This document shows positions 43,162 to 51,156 of a stretch of DNA of 64,000 bases, piece by piece. The stretch is from Treponema sp. (lineage in GTDB: Bacteria; Spirochaetota; Spirochaetia; Treponematales; Treponemataceae), in NCBI GenBank assembly GCA_016281495.1, contig JAEEIU010000015.1:62001-126000 (forward strand). Reading direction: 5' to 3'. Position 1 is the stretch's first letter. The number at the start of each line of letters is the position of its first letter. The position numbers and the translations under genes were made by a program. The notes under the pieces are model-generated. The model saw only the letters and a program-made list of their open reading frames with translations. It ran no database searches and was not told where the DNA came from.

Positions 43162-46100
43162 TTACACCCCGAAGTATTTTTCAAAGAAGCCTTTAAGCCG
43201 TTCAATAACAGTCTTCTTTACTTCGCTGCGGTTTATTCCGCCATTACCACTACCGAAACGTGAAACAGGCGGAAGAATCTTGTCTATGTCTGTTCCCGTT
43301 GTGCGTAAATTACCGTCACGGAAGGAATTTTCAATAAAGGCTTTAGTTTCTTCTGGTTTGAGCTTTAATTCTGTCGTAATTGCAGAAAGCTCTTCTTCCC
43401 GTTTTTTTGTGATATAAGACTGCCAGTCCTTTTGTATATCGGTTGAAGTGTTGATTTGGGCTATAAAGTCTTCTATAAGCTGCTTTTTGCTTCTGAGTTC
43501 AATACTTCCTCCGATGGCCTTTGTAATGTCTACGAGGATTTCAGAATCCTTGCAGTTGGAATCATGATATTTAGCAACAAGCATCAAGATATAGTCGATG
43601 TTTATATCCACCTGTTTGATAAGTTCCATCTCAAAGACAACATCATCATTTATGTTTTCTTTTTCGGCCTTGTCGCCGGGCCTGATTTCGTCGTGGATGT
43701 CGATGTAATGGCTCTGGTAATCCTGCAAGTCGTTTATTTCAAGAAGAGAGTCACCTTCGAACTGGTCAAAGGTTGTAAGAATGTTGCGCATGCGAAGAAT
43801 TGCCCCATAAAGCATGACGAATTCTTTTTTAGCTTCCTGAGTAATGACATTATTCTTGAATCCTTCCAGCGGGAACTTTGTAAGGAGTTCATCGACAAGC
43901 TCTGTGTAACCCTTGTGATATCTATCCTTTTCATCGGTAAAGCCGTTGTAGTAATCGTAGAAGCTTCTGAGGAGGATGGTTCCTTTTGCATTTTTATCGC
44001 CGAACAGTGCTATTGCCTCATCTGTTTTTTCGGATAAATCACGGAAGCAAACGATGTTACCGAAAGTCTTTATTGAATTCAAAATGCGGTTTGTACGGCT
44101 GTATGCCTGAATCAATCCGTGCATTTTAAGGTTTTTGTCTACCCAGAGAGTATTCAGGGTTGTGGCGTCAAAGCCAGTAAGGAACATGTTTACGACAATA
44201 AGAATGTCGAGCTCCTTGTTTTTCATGCGGAGGGAAACATCCTTGTAATAGTTCTGGAACTTATCGCTAGAAGTATCATAGTCCGTATGGAACATTGTGT
44301 TGTAGTCTTTGATGGCACTTTCAAGATAATCACGGCTTACTACATCAAGGCCTGCTGTATCATCGGAATTTTCGTCATCAACAAACCCGTTTTCATCTTC
44401 TGCCTCATTTGCACCAAAACTATAAATCATGCCGACTTTCAGGGCGCATTGTGGGTTTTCTGAAACCTGCTTTTTGAATTCAGCATAGTATTTGATTGCC
44501 GTATCAATGGACTGAACGCAGAACATGGAATTGAAACCGGAAATATGCTTTAGTTCCTTCTGCTCTTTTACGCTGGTTCTGTCTTTTGCCCTCGCGCTTT
44601 CTGCAATATTCGTCAGGGCCTTGAATTCATATACACCGCCGTTAGTGTTTCGTTTTGTCTTCTGATCAAAGTGTTCGATTATGTAAGAGACAACGGCAGA
44701 AATTCGTTCAGGGGAAGAAAGGGCTTTTTCCTTGTCGATTCCTGCAACATCCTTGTCTTTTACACCGTCCTTCATGCGGATAGTCTTGATGTAGTCAATG
44801 CGGAAGGGGAGGACATTGTGGTCGTTGATGGCATCCACAATCGTATAAGTATGGAGCTTTTCTCCAAAAGCCTGGTCAGTAGTCCTAATTCCGCCAGCAC
44901 CGTTTGCCCCCGCATTTTTCTGGAAAATCGGTGTTCCGGTAAAGCCGAACAGATGGAACTTTTTAAAGGATTTCACAATATCCTTGTGCAACTCTCCGAA
45001 CTGGGAACGGTGACATTCATCAAAAATAAGGACAATGTGACTGTTAAAGACAGGATGACCCTTGTTCTTTTTGATGAAGATGCCAAGTTTCTGGATTGTC
45101 GTGATGATGATTTTCTTTGTTGGGTCTTCAAGCTGTTTTGTAAGAATTGCAACCGACTTGTTTGAGTTGGCCGCATCCTTCTGGAAACGGTCGTATTCCT
45201 TCATGGTCTGATAGTCCAGGTCCTTGCGGTCTACAACAAACAAAACCTTGTCTATGCAGTCCATCTGGCTTGCCAAAATTGCGGTTTTAAAACTTGTCAG
45301 TGTTTTTCCGCTTCCTGTCGTATGCCAGACAAAACCACCTGCTTCTATTGTTCCTTCCTTATGGTAATTGGTTGATACCAGAATCTTGTTCAGGATTCTC
45401 TCTGTGGCCGCAATCTGATACGGTCGCATTACCAGAAGTGTGTTGTTCGTATCAAAAACGCAATACTTTGTAAGGATGTTCAGGATGGTATGTCTTGCAA
45501 GAAAAGTGCGGGTAAAGTCTTCCAGGTCATTGATTATTTTATTATTGGCATCTGCCCAGTAAGAAGTGAACTCAAAGGAATTGCTTGTTTTCTTTCCGCT
45601 TCCTTTTTTACTCGTCTGCTCTTTTATGCTTGCTTCTCGTGTTGTATTGGAAAAATATTTTGTGTTCGTTCCGTTTGAAATGATGAAAATCTGTATGAAT
45701 TGAAAAAGTCCGTCCCCCGCCCAAAAGCTGTCACGGCTGTAACGGCGAATCTGATTGAACGCTTCACGAATGTTTACGCCGCGCCTTTTTAATTCACAAT
45801 GTACAAGAGGAAGGCCATTTACAAGAATCGTAACATCATAGCGGTTTGAATAGCGGCCACCTTCCGGGGTGAACTGATTTATTACCTGAAGATAATTGTT
45901 GTGAATGTTGTTTTTGTCGATAAGGTAAATGTTTTTAGTTGAACCGTCATCACGGGCAAGAACTTTTATATAGTCGCTCTGGATTGTATAGGTCTTTTCT
46001 ACAATTCCTTCTGTGTCGTTTGCAATGTTAAGTCCGTAGAAGCGGGCCCATTCTGTTTCGCTGAACGTAATGTGATTTAGTTTTTCAAGCTGAACGCGAA

Positions 46101-46281
46101 GGTTTGTTATAAGATCGTCTTCGGTTTTGAGCGTAAGATATTCATAGCCTTGTTCAACGAGGTCCCCGATGAAATTCTTTTCAAGCTCAGCCTCGCTCTG
46201 GTAGTCTGCCCGACGTTTTTTAAGGGGAGTATACTCTGTAACTACAGTTGCTTCGTTTGATTCCAAGACTATGTTATACAT
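43162..46281 (-). CDS. hsdR: Type I restriction enzyme R subunit
   Basis: The motor and nuclease subunit. N-terminal nuclease domain: VNGLPLVHCELKRRGVNIRE carries the D/E-X-K core. Translocase: Walker A GGFVWHTTGSGKTLTSFK, DECHRSQFGELH (DEAH box), LFGFTGTPIF and the later VNMFLTGFDATTLN helicase motif. At 1039 residues it is full length and intact. GGAGATGA lies just before its ATG; that segment is the end of a truncated toxin gene, so hsdR now follows an antitoxin gene directly. Confidence 0.95.
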   Translation of the reverse strand: MYNIVLESNEATVVTEYTPLKKRRADYQSEAELEKNFIGDLVEQGYEYLTLKTEDDLITNLRVQLEKLNHITFSETEWARFYGLNIANDTEGIVEKTYTIQSDYIKVLARDDGSTKNIYLIDKNNIHNNYLQVINQFTPEGGRYSNRYDVTILVNGLPLVHCELKRRGVNIREAFNQIRRYSRDSFWAGDGLFQFIQIFIISNGTNTKYFSNTTREASIKEQTSKKGSGKKTSNSFEFTSYWADANNKIINDLEDFTRTFLARHTILNILTKYCVFDTNNTLLVMRPYQIAATERILNKILVSTNYHKEGTIEAGGFVWHTTGSGKTLTSFKTAILASQMDCIDKVLFVVDRKDLDYQTMKEYDRFQKDAANSNKSVAILTKQLEDPTKKIIITTIQKLGIFIKKNKGHPVFNSHIVLIFDECHRSQFGELHKDIVKSFKKFHLFGFTGTPIFQKNAGANGAGGIRTTDQAFGEKLHTYTIVDAINDHNVLPFRIDYIKTIRMKDGVKDKDVAGIDKEKALSSPERISAVVSYIIEHFDQKTKRNTNGGVYEFKALTNIAESARAKDRTSVKEQKELKHISGFNSMFCVQSIDTAIKYYAEFKKQVSENPQCALKVGMIYSFGANEAEDENGFVDDENSDDTAGLDVVSRDYLESAIKDYNTMFHTDYDTSSDKFQNYYKDVSLRMKNKELDILIVVNMFLTGFDATTLNTLWVDKNLKMHGLIQAYSRTNRILNSIKTFGNIVCFRDLSEKTDEAIALFGDKNAKGTILLRSFYDYYNGFTDEKDRYHKGYTELVDELLTKFPLEGFKNNVITQEAKKEFVMLYGAILRMRNILTTFDQFEGDSLLEINDLQDYQSHYIDIHDEIRPGDKAEKENINDDVVFEMELIKQVDINIDYILMLVAKYHDSNCKDSEILVDITKAIGGSIELRSKKQLIEDFIAQINTSTDIQKDWQSYITKKREEELSAITTELKLKPEETKAFIENSFRDGNLRTTGTDIDKILPPVSRFGSGNGGINRSEVKKTVIERLKGFFEKYFGV

Positions 46282-46284
46282 GAC

Positions 46285-46356
46285 TCATCTCCGATCTGCC
46301 GCCGTTTTGTACACTTCCATTAATGCCGCAGGATGGAACTTGATTTCATAATCCAT
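46285..46356 (-). pseudogene. Truncated RelE/ParE-type toxin gene
   Basis: Directly after the Phd-type antitoxin, overlapping its stop as TAATG, a frame begins MDYEIKFHPAALMEVYKTAADRR and stops at 46287-46285. YEIKFHPAAL is the usual start of RelE/ParE-type toxins, which are about 90-100 residues; only 23 remain. The truncated end (CGGAGATGA) serves as the hsdR ribosome binding site. A deletion fused the toxin start to the hsdR upstream region. Confidence 0.75.
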
Positions 46357-46640
46357 TAAAAACCTGCCTTTTTCATTGCTTCATCGTAAGAAACATATTC
46401 TGAAATAGGGGTGTTTTTACGTTCCTGAACAGTTTCAAAAATTGCCTTTTGCTCGGCTTTTTCTGCCAAAGATGCAAGACGTTCATATTCGTCAATAGGA
46501 ATCATAACAGCCTGCATTTGGTTGTTTTTTACGATTGCGATTTTTTCATCGTTAGATTTTGTCATTCTTTGCAAAAAGCCTGCAAAACCACGGACGAACT
46601 GAGAACTTGAAATTATTTCATTGCGCGCAAAAGTAACCAT
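46356..46640 (-). CDS. Phd/YefM-family antitoxin
   Basis: A 94-residue antitoxin: ISSSQFVRGFAGFLQRMTKS forms the N-terminal DNA-binding/dimer part, KIAIVKNNQMQAVMIPIDEYERL is the Phd hallmark, and the charged C-terminal tail (SYDEAMKKAGF) would wrap the toxin. The start at 46640 has AAGGAGG 6 nt upstream. The toxin that should follow is cut off after 23 codons, so this antitoxin is orphaned inside the hsd operon, where it may act as a repressor of hsdR or as protection against other toxins. Confidence 0.88.
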   Translation of the reverse strand: MVTFARNEIISSSQFVRGFAGFLQRMTKSNDEKIAIVKNNQMQAVMIPIDEYERLASLAEKAEQKAIFETVQERKNTPISEYVSYDEAMKKAGF

Positions 46641-46699
46641 AAAAAGCCTCCTTTGCATACTATTTTACATAATTTTTTATGTAAAATCAACTTGTTTAT

Positions 46700-47875
46700 T
46701 CATACTTTTTTCTTAAAAGTCAAAAGTTTATCCCTGTAATATTCGTACTGCTTATGACGTGCTTCGATTTCTGCAGGAAGACCGGAGGTGATGTCGTTAC
46801 AGAGGGATTCGAAGCGGTCAAGAATGGAAACAATTTCGTTCTGTTGTTCAATTGGAGGAACCGGAAACTTTATAGCCTTTAATTTTTCTCCACTTACATG
46901 TGGGACTCCCGCACCACGTTTCATTTCGTTAAGTTTCTTTTCTTTATTCTTTAAAGACAAATAAAGAAATTTTGAAGTAACAAGATCTTCATTTGCTTCA
47001 AAACCAAATCCGTCTGTTATAAATATAGGTTCATTCCAATATGAAACGAATCCTGCCGAAGCTCCACTTCGAGAAATAACAATGACTTCACCATTATGGT
47101 TTGCTTTATCTATATAATATGCAGGTTCTAATCCACCGAGTATTACTGGAATATTACCTTTCTTTGAATTCTTCTGTGTTATGTATTCACCTCTAAAAAT
47201 AGTTGAAATCTCTCCCAATGTTTTCCATTCTACATCATCACCAAAAGTAAAAAGCGAGTCGCGATAGTATTCATACTGTTTGCGACGAGCTTCTAGCTCC
47301 GCTTCTAGCTCCGCTTCTAGCGATGTAAATTTATCAAGAATACGGACAATTTCATTCTGTACTTCTAGAGGAGGGACTGGAATTGTTTGATTCCTTAAAT
47401 CTCCCATAGGAATACTTTGTACGGTACCACCTGCGACTTTTTTCATATAGTTTCTTTTTATTTCATCAGATTGTAAAAGATAAGAAAGATACTTTGAATT
47501 AATCAATGATTGATTTGGTTTGATAGTGTACACACCCTCTTTTATATTCCAATTCTCTGGATCTTCTTCTATAACAACAGTTCTTCCTATGGTTCCTGTT
47601 CCTGAGAACAAAACATCACCTTTTTCGAGATTTGAACGATTATTACAAAGTCTCAAAGCTTCATCATTTATTCTGTCTGTTGAATCAGTAAAAATTATTT
47701 TTCCATTTACCATTTCACGTATAGTAACGTAATAATTTTGTGCATCATCAGTATTTAAACGAAAAAACTTTCTTGGATTTAATCCTGTATTAAGAGAAAA
47801 TATCACTTCCCCAAGAGTTTTATATTCCACACCATCCGGGCAGAGTTTTTTTATCAAATCATCTAACTTACCCAT
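46700..47875 (-). CDS. hsdS: Type I restriction enzyme S (specificity) subunit
   Basis: Two target-recognition domains (about 15-165 and 215-335) alternate with conserved helices: IPVPPLEVQNEIVRILDKFT ending KQYEYYRDSLFTF, and VPPIEQQNEIVSILDRFESL ending KQYEYYRDKLLTF. The N-terminal LDDLIKKLCPDGVEYKTLGE is typical. Between the first helix and its end, the 4-residue unit EAEL is repeated, coded by a 12-bp tandem. At 391 residues it is full length. AGGAG before the ATG is adjacent to a hairpin repeat at 47888-47921. Confidence 0.94.
   Translation of the reverse strand: MGKLDDLIKKLCPDGVEYKTLGEVIFSLNTGLNPRKFFRLNTDDAQNYYVTIREMVNGKIIFTDSTDRINDEALRLCNNRSNLEKGDVLFSGTGTIGRTVVIEEDPENWNIKEGVYTIKPNQSLINSKYLSYLLQSDEIKRNYMKKVAGGTVQSIPMGDLRNQTIPVPPLEVQNEIVRILDKFTSLEAELEAELEARRKQYEYYRDSLFTFGDDVEWKTLGEISTIFRGEYITQKNSKKGNIPVILGGLEPAYYIDKANHNGEVIVISRSGASAGFVSYWNEPIFITDGFGFEANEDLVTSKFLYLSLKNKEKKLNEMKRGAGVPHVSGEKLKAIKFPVPPIEQQNEIVSILDRFESLCNDITSGLPAEIEARHKQYEYYRDKLLTFKKKV
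47289..47320 (-). repeat. 12-bp tandem repeat in hsdS central helix
   Basis: CTCCGCTTCTAG occurs at 47297-47308 and 47309-47320, preceded by a partial unit. It codes EAEL-EAEL-EA in the spacer helix between recognition domains, equivalent to the TAEL repeats of EcoR124I-type subunits, whose number sets the spacing of the recognised half-sites. Confidence 0.85.
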
Positions 47876-47887
47876 GCGTCAACTCCT

Positions 47888-47921
47888 GGAATTGCGTAGC
47901 AATTCCGAATCCGCGTGACAA
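47888..47921 (-). repeat. TTGTCACGCGGATTCG-hairpin repeat, copy 1
   Basis: On the minus strand TTGTCACGCGGATTCG (47921-47906) is followed by GGAATTG-CTACG-CAATTCC. The same 16-nt head and CTACG loop with different arms occur at 63599-63632. It lies just upstream of the hsdS ribosome binding site. Confidence 0.75.
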
Positions 47922-47969
47922 TTATAAACTGTACATTGCCTTAGTTTACTCATCTTGTGCATTACCCCA

Positions 47970-48380
47970 TTAACAGTTGATGTAGCGGGAAGGTCCGCTT
48001 AATTTATCATTTGCTGAAAGCTTCTTTCCAAGATATGGTGAATTCTCTACCAGTTTACCAATAAACGCACATCTGCTAATTAAACTTAAATCTCTTTTGG
48101 GTTCTTCGTCTTCTGTAAAATAACCTTCCTGCATATAATCAAAAACTCTTTTCCAAGGTTTAATAATTTTGGCAACAGCCATAATTTCGTTTTTGTATAT
48201 TCCAAATACAAACTTGGCTTTATTTGCTCTTTCGGGGGTAACTGGCCAGAACTTCTGTACACAATCTATAAGCCTTTCTTTTCCTTTAAAAGGTGTATGA
48301 TTAATTAAATTTTCATACGATGAGTTTATGCTAACCAAAACAACTTTTTCATTTTCAAGATTTGCAACTTCGTTATACAT
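47970..48380 (-). CDS. Unknown protein within the hsd operon
   Basis: A 136-residue soluble protein placed between hsdM (2 nt away) and hsdS. The segments VFGIYKNEIMAVAKIIKPWK and GKKLSANDKLSGPSRYINC recall small beta-barrel proteins of the EVE/ASCH-like kind that end in a G-X-NP-I-X-Y-N-like motif, but the match is weak and I do not assign it. No catalytic motif is evident. Genes in this position may modulate the restriction enzyme; its position is the only evidence. Confidence 0.6.
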   Translation of the reverse strand: MYNEVANLENEKVVLVSINSSYENLINHTPFKGKERLIDCVQKFWPVTPERANKAKFVFGIYKNEIMAVAKIIKPWKRVFDYMQEGYFTEDEEPKRDLSLISRCAFIGKLVENSPYLGKKLSANDKLSGPSRYINC

Positions 48381-48382
48381 TT

Positions 48383-49957
48383 TTAACCTTCAATCTCCCT
48401 GATGATTTTATCTATCTCTGTTCTAAGTGTATTTTCTTTTGCAACAATTTCATCAATCTGTTTGTTCAAAACTTTTATGTCGATTACTTCTCTTGTATCC
48501 TCTGCTTCTACATAACTAGAAACACTCAGATTATATTCGTTCTGGGCAATTTCGGAATTTTCTACAAGGCGGCTCACATAATCAATTTTATCTTTTCGCT
48601 CTGTAAACACTTTGAGGATGTTATCAATATTCTGTTCTGTGAGTTTATTTGAATTGGTTACTTTTACACATTCTTTTGATGCATCAATAAAGAGTGTTTT
48701 GTTTTCTGCCTTTCCTTTTTTAAGAACCATAATGCAGGTTGCAATGCTTGTTCCAAAGAAAAGATTGTCCGGCAGCTGGATAATGCAGTCTATGTAATTA
48801 TTATCAATAAGATACTTTCTGATTTTCTGTTCAGCTCCTCCTCGGTACATAATACCTGGGAAACAAACAATGGCCGCAGTTCCGTTTGTGGCAAGCCAGC
48901 TTAAAGAATGCATGATAAATGCAAGGTCTGCTTTTCCTTTTGGCGCAAGAACTCCAGCAGGACTAAAGCGCTGGTCGTTTATAAGAATAGGGTTATCATC
49001 ACCTTCCCACTTAATTGAATATGGCGGATTAGAAACGATTGCTTCAAATGGTTCGTCATCCCAATGCTTTGGGTCAAGCAATGTATCGCCTAGCTTTATG
49101 TTGAACTTATCATAACTTACATCGTGCAGGAACATATTGATTCGGCAGAGGTTGTAAGTTGTAATGTTTATTTCCTGTCCGTAAAAACCAAGACGAACAT
49201 TATCAGCTCCAAGGATTTTTGCAAACTTAAGAAGAAGAGAACCTGAACCACAGGCAGGGTCATAAACCTTGTTTACAGTCTTTTTACCAACTATTGTGAT
49301 TTTTGTAAGAAGCTCAGAAACTTCCTGTGGTGTGTAATATTCACCACCGCTTTTACCGGCATTTGAAGCATACATGCCCATAAGGTATTCGTAAGCATCA
49401 CCAAAGGCATCGATTGAGTTGTCGGAATAGTCACCGTTACCCAGATTCATGCTTGCGATACCATTCATGAGTTTTACAAGCATTTCATTGCGTTTTGTAA
49501 CAGTTGCTCCGAGTTTGTTTGAATTTACATCAATGTCATCAAACAGGCCTTTAAAGTCGTCTTCGCTGTCTGTTCCGAGGGCAGAGCCTTCAATTTCCTT
49601 GAATATTTTTTCTAGCTTTTCGTTCAGATCGGTGTTGTCTTTTGTTGCATTTTCAAGCACATTGCAAAAGAGCTGAGAAGGAAGGATAAAAAATCCTTTT
49701 TCTTTTACAATGTCTTCTTTTGCGGTTTTTGCTTCCTTGTCAGAGAGTCTGGAATATCGAAAATCCTTGTTTCCGGCTTCCCATTCGCCTTTTGAGATAT
49801 AATTGTCCAAGTTTTCAGAAATGTACCTGTAAAAGAGCATTCCAAGTACATACTGCTTAAAATCCCACCCATCAACGCTGCCGCGAAGGTCATTTGCTAT
49901 TCCCCAGATTGTACGGTGAAGTTCTGCGCGCTCAGTTTCCTTTTTATTGTCAGCCAT
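48383..49957 (-). CDS. hsdM: Type I restriction enzyme M subunit (DNA methyltransferase)
   Basis: An N6-adenine methyltransferase: motif I YDPACGSGSLLLKF binds S-adenosylmethionine and motif IV SNPPYSIKW is the catalytic NPPY. The N-terminal helical domain (HRTIWGIANDLRGSVDGWDF) and EYYTPQEVSELL are typical of HsdM. At 524 residues it is complete. First gene of the operon. A TATAAT lies 6 nt before the ATG; GGAGG fills the interval but is too close to act as a normal ribosome binding site. Confidence 0.95.
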   Translation of the reverse strand: MADNKKETERAELHRTIWGIANDLRGSVDGWDFKQYVLGMLFYRYISENLDNYISKGEWEAGNKDFRYSRLSDKEAKTAKEDIVKEKGFFILPSQLFCNVLENATKDNTDLNEKLEKIFKEIEGSALGTDSEDDFKGLFDDIDVNSNKLGATVTKRNEMLVKLMNGIASMNLGNGDYSDNSIDAFGDAYEYLMGMYASNAGKSGGEYYTPQEVSELLTKITIVGKKTVNKVYDPACGSGSLLLKFAKILGADNVRLGFYGQEINITTYNLCRINMFLHDVSYDKFNIKLGDTLLDPKHWDDEPFEAIVSNPPYSIKWEGDDNPILINDQRFSPAGVLAPKGKADLAFIMHSLSWLATNGTAAIVCFPGIMYRGGAEQKIRKYLIDNNYIDCIIQLPDNLFFGTSIATCIMVLKKGKAENKTLFIDASKECVKVTNSNKLTEQNIDNILKVFTERKDKIDYVSRLVENSEIAQNEYNLSVSSYVEAEDTREVIDIKVLNKQIDEIVAKENTLRTEIDKIIREIEG

Positions 49958-49963
49958 TCCTCC

Positions 49964-49969
49964 ATTATA
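49964..49969 (-). promoter_or_regulatory. Probable hsdM -10 box
   Basis: TATAAT on the minus strand, 6 nt from the ATG. The -35 position holds TGCCAA, a weak match, inside TGCC-TTTTT-GGCA, a small inverted repeat that could be an operator. Confidence 0.45.
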
Positions 49970-50084
49970 CAGTATTTTTTGCCTTTTTGGCAGTTATTAC
50001 TGAAGAATTTTAACTTTTGTAAAATATGGGAAAGATGTTTTAGGAGGGGCACTTGATAGCCAGAATGTTACGGAACCGGGGGAA

Positions 50085-50124
50085 TTTTGTTTTAATTTAG
50101 GCTGGAGGTTTGAATGAAAAAACT
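50085..50124 (+). repeat. Duplicated leader, copy 1
   Basis: A 40-nt segment ending in the first codons MKKL of the lipoprotein gene at 50114 is repeated with one mismatch at 50608-50647, before the lipoprotein gene at 50637. It includes GGCTGGAGG, the ribosome binding site. Confidence 0.85.
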
Positions 50125-50518
50125 GCCTTTGTTTTGTGCGATGGTGTTGGTTGTGGCATCTTTTGCGGCGTGTAAAAGTGGAAAAAATCTGACGGTTGCG
50201 GGAAAAACTTTTCTTTATGAAAAAGAGGGCTTTGGAAGCGATTTTAGGATTCAGCTTAATGAGGATGGAACCTTCCTGTATTATGAGGGGGCACTTAGCA
50301 GCTATATCGGTTCCGGAACATGGAAAGTCAACGGCAACATATTGACCATGCACGACGGTGGAGATATGGGGAACCCTCTTTTCAAAAATACTTTTAAAAT
50401 AGAGAAAAACAGGATAATCTGGCAGGAAAAGGATTCAACCAATTTTCTGTACCTGAAGATATCGGACGGTGACAGTTTTTGGGTAACGGACAGGAATTCC
50501 GGCTTCCCTTTTGATTGA
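50114..50518 (+). CDS. Small lipoprotein A
   Basis: MKKLPLFCAMVLVVASFAAC is a lipoprotein signal with lipobox FAAC. The 115-residue mature part looks like a beta-sandwich or lipocalin-like fold (FRIQLNEDGTFLYYEG, SGTWKVNGNILTMHDG, NTFKIEKNRIIWQEKD), a pattern common in small secreted spirochaete proteins. No named family. GGAGG precedes the ATG by 7 nt. It shares a duplicated leader with the next gene, which has a similar plan but diverged sequence. Confidence 0.75.
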   Translation: MKKLPLFCAMVLVVASFAACKSGKNLTVAGKTFLYEKEGFGSDFRIQLNEDGTFLYYEGALSSYIGSGTWKVNGNILTMHDGGDMGNPLFKNTFKIEKNRIIWQEKDSTNFLYLKISDGDSFWVTDRNSGFPFD

Positions 50519-50607
50519 TTGTGGGTTTAACCGCCCTCTGATTGCAGAAATCGTACTTTTGTATTAAAATTATGGTAAAAGTTCTCTTTGTTACGGGATG
50601 AGTTGAT

Positions 50608-50647
50608 TTTTGTTTTACTTTAGGCTGGAGGTTTGAATGAAAAAACT
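50608..50647 (+). repeat. Duplicated leader, copy 2
   Basis: Matches 50085-50124 at 39 of 40 positions, spanning the untranslated leader, ribosome binding site and first codons of the lipoprotein gene at 50637. Confidence 0.85.
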
Positions 50648-51143
50648 CAAGTTTGCGGCTCGTATTTTGTTGCCGTTCTTTGTTTTGATAAGTCTGGTGT
50701 CATGCAAGAATTTAATCGACGAGATGGATATTAAGGGGTACAGATATGTACTTAGTGGGATAGATGATTCTGAGCTGGATATGTTGTACTTGTATCCCTA
50801 CGGTTGTTTTACATATAAGTTTGATTTTGCCTCAAGTGGTAATGCCGTCGTCCGCACGATTATTACATGGGACGATGAAGTTGATGCGACGGAAGGAACT
50901 TTTTCTGTAGATAAAACTAATGTAACTTTAACTTTTCCTGCATCTGAAAAAAATCCTGGAGAAAAGATTGGTATGCCAGAAGAAACTATAACACTGAGTT
51001 ACGATAAAAGAAGCGGCACATTGGTCGGAGATTTTTATCTTCCACCAATCAATTCAATTACTGAAGAATTGATGGATATGGCAGATAGTGATCCGACTCG
51101 TGTGCATGGACATTTAAGGGCCATTTCCAGGGTCAGTGAATAA
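50637..51143 (+). CDS. Small lipoprotein B
   Basis: MKKLKFAARILLPFFVLISL and lipobox LVSC give a lipidated protein of about 145 mature residues. The interior repeats the layout of lipoprotein A (YLYPYGCFTYKFDF, EGTFSVDKTNVTLTFPA, ITLSYDKRSGTLVGDFYL), so both look like members of one beta-rich family. The leader is nearly identical to that of lipoprotein A. The M30-like peptidase gene follows after 13 nt and is probably cotranscribed. Confidence 0.72.
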   Translation: MKKLKFAARILLPFFVLISLVSCKNLIDEMDIKGYRYVLSGIDDSELDMLYLYPYGCFTYKFDFASSGNAVVRTIITWDDEVDATEGTFSVDKTNVTLTFPASEKNPGEKIGMPEETITLSYDKRSGTLVGDFYLPPINSITEELMDMADSDPTRVHGHLRAISRVSE

Positions 51144-51156
51144 GGGGGGATGAATT

